From Planctomycetota bacterium (GTDB taxonomy: Bacteria; Planctomycetota; Phycisphaerae; Sedimentisphaerales; Anaerohalosphaeraceae), in NCBI GenBank assembly GCA_030637065.1, contig DAOVVQ010000223.1:1-6458 (forward strand): a DNA stretch of 6,458 bases, in the 5' to 3' direction. A program made the position numbers and the translations under genes. The notes below the pieces were generated by a model. It was given only the letters and a program-made list of their open reading frames with translations. It was not told the origin of the DNA and did not search any database. Each line of letters begins with the position of its first letter. Position 1 is the stretch's first letter. This document shows, piece after piece, positions 3,860-6,458 of this stretch.

Positions 3860-6458
3860 ATGTCTTCGCCATTTGAAAAGAATATCGTCAAAAAAGTCTC
3901 TGCCAGCCTGTATCCTGGCCTGATATGGCTGATGCTCTCGGGTCCGGTGTTGGTCTGTGGCGGCGGGGGGCAGGCTGAGGGCGGAGGCGCTTCGATGAAG
4001 GCGTTTCCGGCGAAGATGCCCCTGACAAAGCCGGCTGGGCGCGATCTCAGCTCAGCCGTCGAGCGGCTCTATGACCAGTGGAACCCCCACGAGGACCGGG
4101 CCAACGAATTGTATTCCAATTTCAAATATTCCCGGCTCGAGGGCTTCTCCTACGATAAGAGCAATTCCCGCCGCGATCCGACAAAGGTCCTGAAGATCGG
4201 CGGCACATATTACGTCTGGTACACGTATCGCCGAACCGGGGCGGGGCCTGCTGGGGCCCAGGATGCCACCGACACGATCCCGTCGACCGATTGGGACCTG
4301 GCGGAGATATGGTATGCAACCAGCAAGGACGGCTTTAAGTGGACCGAGCGGGGGGTTGCGGTCAAGCGTGCCGCCAGGGGCCGGTACGGCTGGCGGTCCG
4401 TATCGACGCCCGATGTGCTTGTGTGGGATGGCAAATATTATCTCTACTATCAGGGCTTTAACGAGATTCCCGGATTGCAGGGCGACCGGGCCGCAGCTAC
4501 TGTTGCCGAGGCCGATTCGCCCGATGGACCGTGGCGGCCGCTTGGAAGGGTTGTCGTTGACTTCGGCAGGCCCGGCGAATGGGACAGCAATGCCATCCAT
4601 GACCCGTTCCCGCTGGTCTACAAGGGCAGGATATTCCTCTATTACAAGGGCTCGCCCGGCAAGGGCGGTCGTGATGGAACCATTGTCCGGGCCCAGGGCG
4701 TAGCTATCGCCGATCATCCGCTTGGGCCATTTAAGAAGTCGCCGCTGAACCCGGTGCTGAATTCCGGTCACGAGACCTGCCTGTTCCCGTGGAAGGGGGG
4801 CATCGCCGCGATCGTCAGCCTTGACGGGCCGGAGAAGAACACCGTCCAGTATGCCCCCGATGGGCTAAATTTCAATATGATGTCGGTTCTTCAGGTCCCG
4901 CCGCCGGCTCCGGGGCCGTTCGTTGCCGATGCCTTCGCCGACAATGGCGATGGTCGCGGCATTACGTGGGGTCTGTGCCATATTGTTCCCGATGGCGGCA
5001 AGGCGATGGGGTATTCGATGCTCGCCCGGTTCGATTGCGACCTGTCTTTGGATGTCGACCAGCCGCTCTTTAAGAAGAATAATCTCCGCTTCGAGCAGCG
5101 GACCTATTTTCAGGGCCCGGTCAAACTGCCAGACTATCTGCGCAGGCAGATCGATGCCGAACGCAAAACAGTTGATATCGATACGATAGGCCACGCCTCC
5201 ACAGGCAGTGTTCGCCGCAAGCACCAGAAGGCCGCAGAACAGAAGGATCTGCAAGCTGCTTTGACGAAGGCGTTTCCCGCTGTGATGCCGCTTAGCAAAC
5301 CGACGGATCGCAAGCTCAGTTCGTCTATGCAGCGGATGTGGGATAAGTGGAACCCTCACGAGGACCGGGGTAATGAATTGTATTCCAATTTTAAGTTCAC
5401 GCCGCTGGAGGGCCTATCCGGTGGCCCCAATGTCTCGCGGAGGGACCCGACGAAGGTAGTCAGGGTCGGCGGCACATATTACGTCTGGTACACCTGCCGC
5501 CGCACGGCCACGCCGCCGGTCAGCATCCAGAAGGCCACCGATACGATACCGGGAACCGACTGGGACCTGGCGGACATCTGGTACGCTACCAGCCGGGACG
5601 GTTTTAGCTGGACCGAGCAGGGCATCGCCGTCAAACGCCCGCCCAGGCCCGAGAGGGGTTTTCGTTCGATATGCACCCCCGGCATCCTCGTCTGGGAAGG
5701 CAAGTTCTATCTCTATTTTCAGGCCTACAGCCCCATGGTCGGCGGCCAGGTCTATTGCCCCGTCCGTGTCGCGGTTGCCGATTCGCCCGATGGCCCGTGG
5801 CACCACCATCCCGAGCCCGTTATCACCCCCGGCCCAGCCGGTTCGTGGGACAATATCAAGATCAACGATCCATGCCCCATCGTCCACAACAGCCGGGTCC
5901 TCATCTATTACAAGGGCGCTCCGATCGAACACGGAGACGAATACGTACTGCGAATGCAGGGCGTTGCGATCGCCGATGGCCCGCTGGGGCCGTTTAGCAA
6001 GTCTTCGCTGAACCCGGTCATCAATTCGGGCCATGAAACCTGCATGTGGCCGTGGAAAGACGGCGTAGCAGCGCTTGTCGCACTGGATGGCCCCGAGAAA
6101 AATACCATTCAGTACGCCCCCGACGGCGAAAACTTCGAGATGATGTCGATCCTCCAGGCCCCGCCAGTAGCCCCAGGCCCGTTCGTCCCCGACGCATTCG
6201 CCAACAACGGCGACGGACGCGGCATAACATGGGGCCTGTGCCACATAAACCCCGATGGCGGCGGGTCCGCAATGTACTCAATACTCGCACGCTTCGACTG
6301 CGACCTGTCAAGCAGCGTCGACAGACCCATCTTCAAAAAAAACAACCTGCGATTCGAAGAAAGCACATACTTCCAGCAGCGAATAAAACTACCTGACCCA
6401 ATCAAAGCCCAAACCCAAAGAGAACAAAACAAAACCGACAAAAACACAATAACAAAAA
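3860..6458 (+). CDS. Secreted protein with two tandem GH117-like glycoside hydrolase modules (3' partial)
   Basis: The frame stays open for 866 codons to the window end. Residues 1-12 are a basic n-region (VKK) and 13-33 a hydrophobic core, so the protein is probably exported; Cys33 follows Val, a poor lipobox. Module 1 spans about 48-425, module 2 about 471-846, roughly 60% identical by eye, joined by a charged linker (YLRRQI to QAALTK). Each begins with a helical stretch holding WNPHEDR and NELYSNFK, like the N-terminal helices that swap between subunits in GH117 dimers, then beta-propeller blades with repeated YYVWYT, YYLYYQ and LYYKG strands. The expected catalytic set is present twice: RRDPTK (Asp106, Asp529), HDP/NDP (Asp248, Asp670) and GHET (His304-Glu305, His725-Glu726). 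It agrees with Asp90, Asp245, His302 and Glu303 of the Bacteroides plebeius enzyme, the last two Asp/Glu being 57-58 apart. GH117 enzymes release 3,6-anhydro-L-galactose from neoagaro-oligosaccharides. Characterised members have one module. A GH43-like activity on another sugar is possible. Confidence 0.85.
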   Translation, partial: MSSPFEKNIVKKVSASLYPGLIWLMLSGPVLVCGGGGQAEGGGASMKAFPAKMPLTKPAGRDLSSAVERLYDQWNPHEDRANELYSNFKYSRLEGFSYDKSNSRRDPTKVLKIGGTYYVWYTYRRTGAGPAGAQDATDTIPSTDWDLAEIWYATSKDGFKWTERGVAVKRAARGRYGWRSVSTPDVLVWDGKYYLYYQGFNEIPGLQGDRAAATVAEADSPDGPWRPLGRVVVDFGRPGEWDSNAIHDPFPLVYKGRIFLYYKGSPGKGGRDGTIVRAQGVAIADHPLGPFKKSPLNPVLNSGHETCLFPWKGGIAAIVSLDGPEKNTVQYAPDGLNFNMMSVLQVPPPAPGPFVADAFADNGDGRGITWGLCHIVPDGGKAMGYSMLARFDCDLSLDVDQPLFKKNNLRFEQRTYFQGPVKLPDYLRRQIDAERKTVDIDTIGHASTGSVRRKHQKAAEQKDLQAALTKAFPAVMPLSKPTDRKLSSSMQRMWDKWNPHEDRGNELYSNFKFTPLEGLSGGPNVSRRDPTKVVRVGGTYYVWYTCRRTATPPVSIQKATDTIPGTDWDLADIWYATSRDGFSWTEQGIAVKRPPRPERGFRSICTPGILVWEGKFYLYFQAYSPMVGGQVYCPVRVAVADSPDGPWHHHPEPVITPGPAGSWDNIKINDPCPIVHNSRVLIYYKGAPIEHGDEYVLRMQGVAIADGPLGPFSKSSLNPVINSGHETCMWPWKDGVAALVALDGPEKNTIQYAPDGENFEMMSILQAPPVAPGPFVPDAFANNGDGRGITWGLCHINPDGGGSAMYSILARFDCDLSSSVDRPIFKKNNLRFEESTYFQQRIKLPDPIKAQTQREQNKTDKNTITK
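4001..5134 (+). repeat. First copy of the internal GH117 module duplication
   Basis: This copy encodes residues 48-425 (AFPAKMP to KLPD). It is homologous to 5270-6397 with an offset of 1269 bases (423 codons) in the first part and 421 codons at the end. Some DNA stretches are identical, the longest seen being 28 bases at 4197-4224 (copy at 5466-5493). It encodes HDP at the second catalytic Asp, TPD in TPDVLVW, and QGFNEIPGLQGDRAA after the third strand. Confidence 0.9.
5270..6397 (+). repeat. Second copy of the internal GH117 module duplication
   Basis: This copy encodes residues 471-846 (AFPAVMP to KLPD). The differences from the first copy cluster in the middle: NDP for HDP, TPG for TPD, and QAYSPMVGGQVYCPV for QGFNEIPGLQGDRAA. 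The catalytic Asp, Asp and His-Glu residues are kept, so the copy may be active with another specificity. Its last 300 bases use different synonymous codons from the first copy. A lysine/asparagine/threonine-rich tail follows and runs off the window. Confidence 0.9.

Noticed and set aside
4052..4771. Long minus-strand open frames opposite the GH117 gene (also 4865-5359 and 5414-6244)
   Set aside because: They are antisense shadows of the high-GC coding frame. They recur at matching places in both modules because the modules are duplicated, have no ribosome binding sites and no recognisable motifs.
1242..6458. Second copy of the tRNA 3' end as an attR site, and CRISPR-like spaced repeats
   Set aside because: None was found by eye on either strand. 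The only long repeat is the duplicated GH117 module.

Overview
The window fits a moderately GC-rich environmental bacterium, most likely a member of the Planctomycetota (Phycisphaerae-like). That placement is inference: it rests on the style of the integrase remnant, the SGNH remnant and the GH117 enzyme, and on weak or absent Shine-Dalgarno sites for two of the three genes with visible starts. No 16S or other marker gene is present.

Layout, left to right. (1) 1-1095 (+): 3' part of an alkaline-phosphatase-superfamily phosphodiesterase. (2) 1119-1241 (+): a promoter and a tRNA-Arg(CCT) gene. (3) 1242-1546 (-): a decayed tyrosine-recombinase integrase lying directly against the tRNA, in at least two reading frames. 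(4) 1540-2634 (-): a complete KamA-family (aminomutase-like) radical SAM protein that lacks the lysine-recognition aspartates. (5) 2635-3036: AT-rich non-coding DNA with the probable promoter of the KamA-like gene and a short remnant of an SGNH/GDSL hydrolase (- strand). (6) 3037-3675 (+): precorrin-2 dehydrogenase (SirC/CysG N-terminal type). (7) 3676-3859: a spacer rich in inverted repeats. (8) 3860 to the window end (+): one uninterrupted reading frame of at least 866 codons, encoding a secreted protein with two tandem GH117-like five-bladed beta-propeller modules.

How it fits together. The genes do not form one pathway. The tRNA, integrase remnant, inverted lower-GC KamA-like gene and SGNH remnant look like the scar of an old integration event at tRNA-Arg, set between housekeeping-type plus-strand genes. 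The GH117 gene is the main accessory function. GH117 enzymes remove terminal 3,6-anhydro-L-galactose from agar oligosaccharides, so the encoded protein may act on red-algal or similar sulfated galactans outside the cytoplasm. The most notable points are its fusion of two catalytic modules, each keeping the expected catalytic residues but diverging around them, and the altered substrate pocket of the KamA-like protein.
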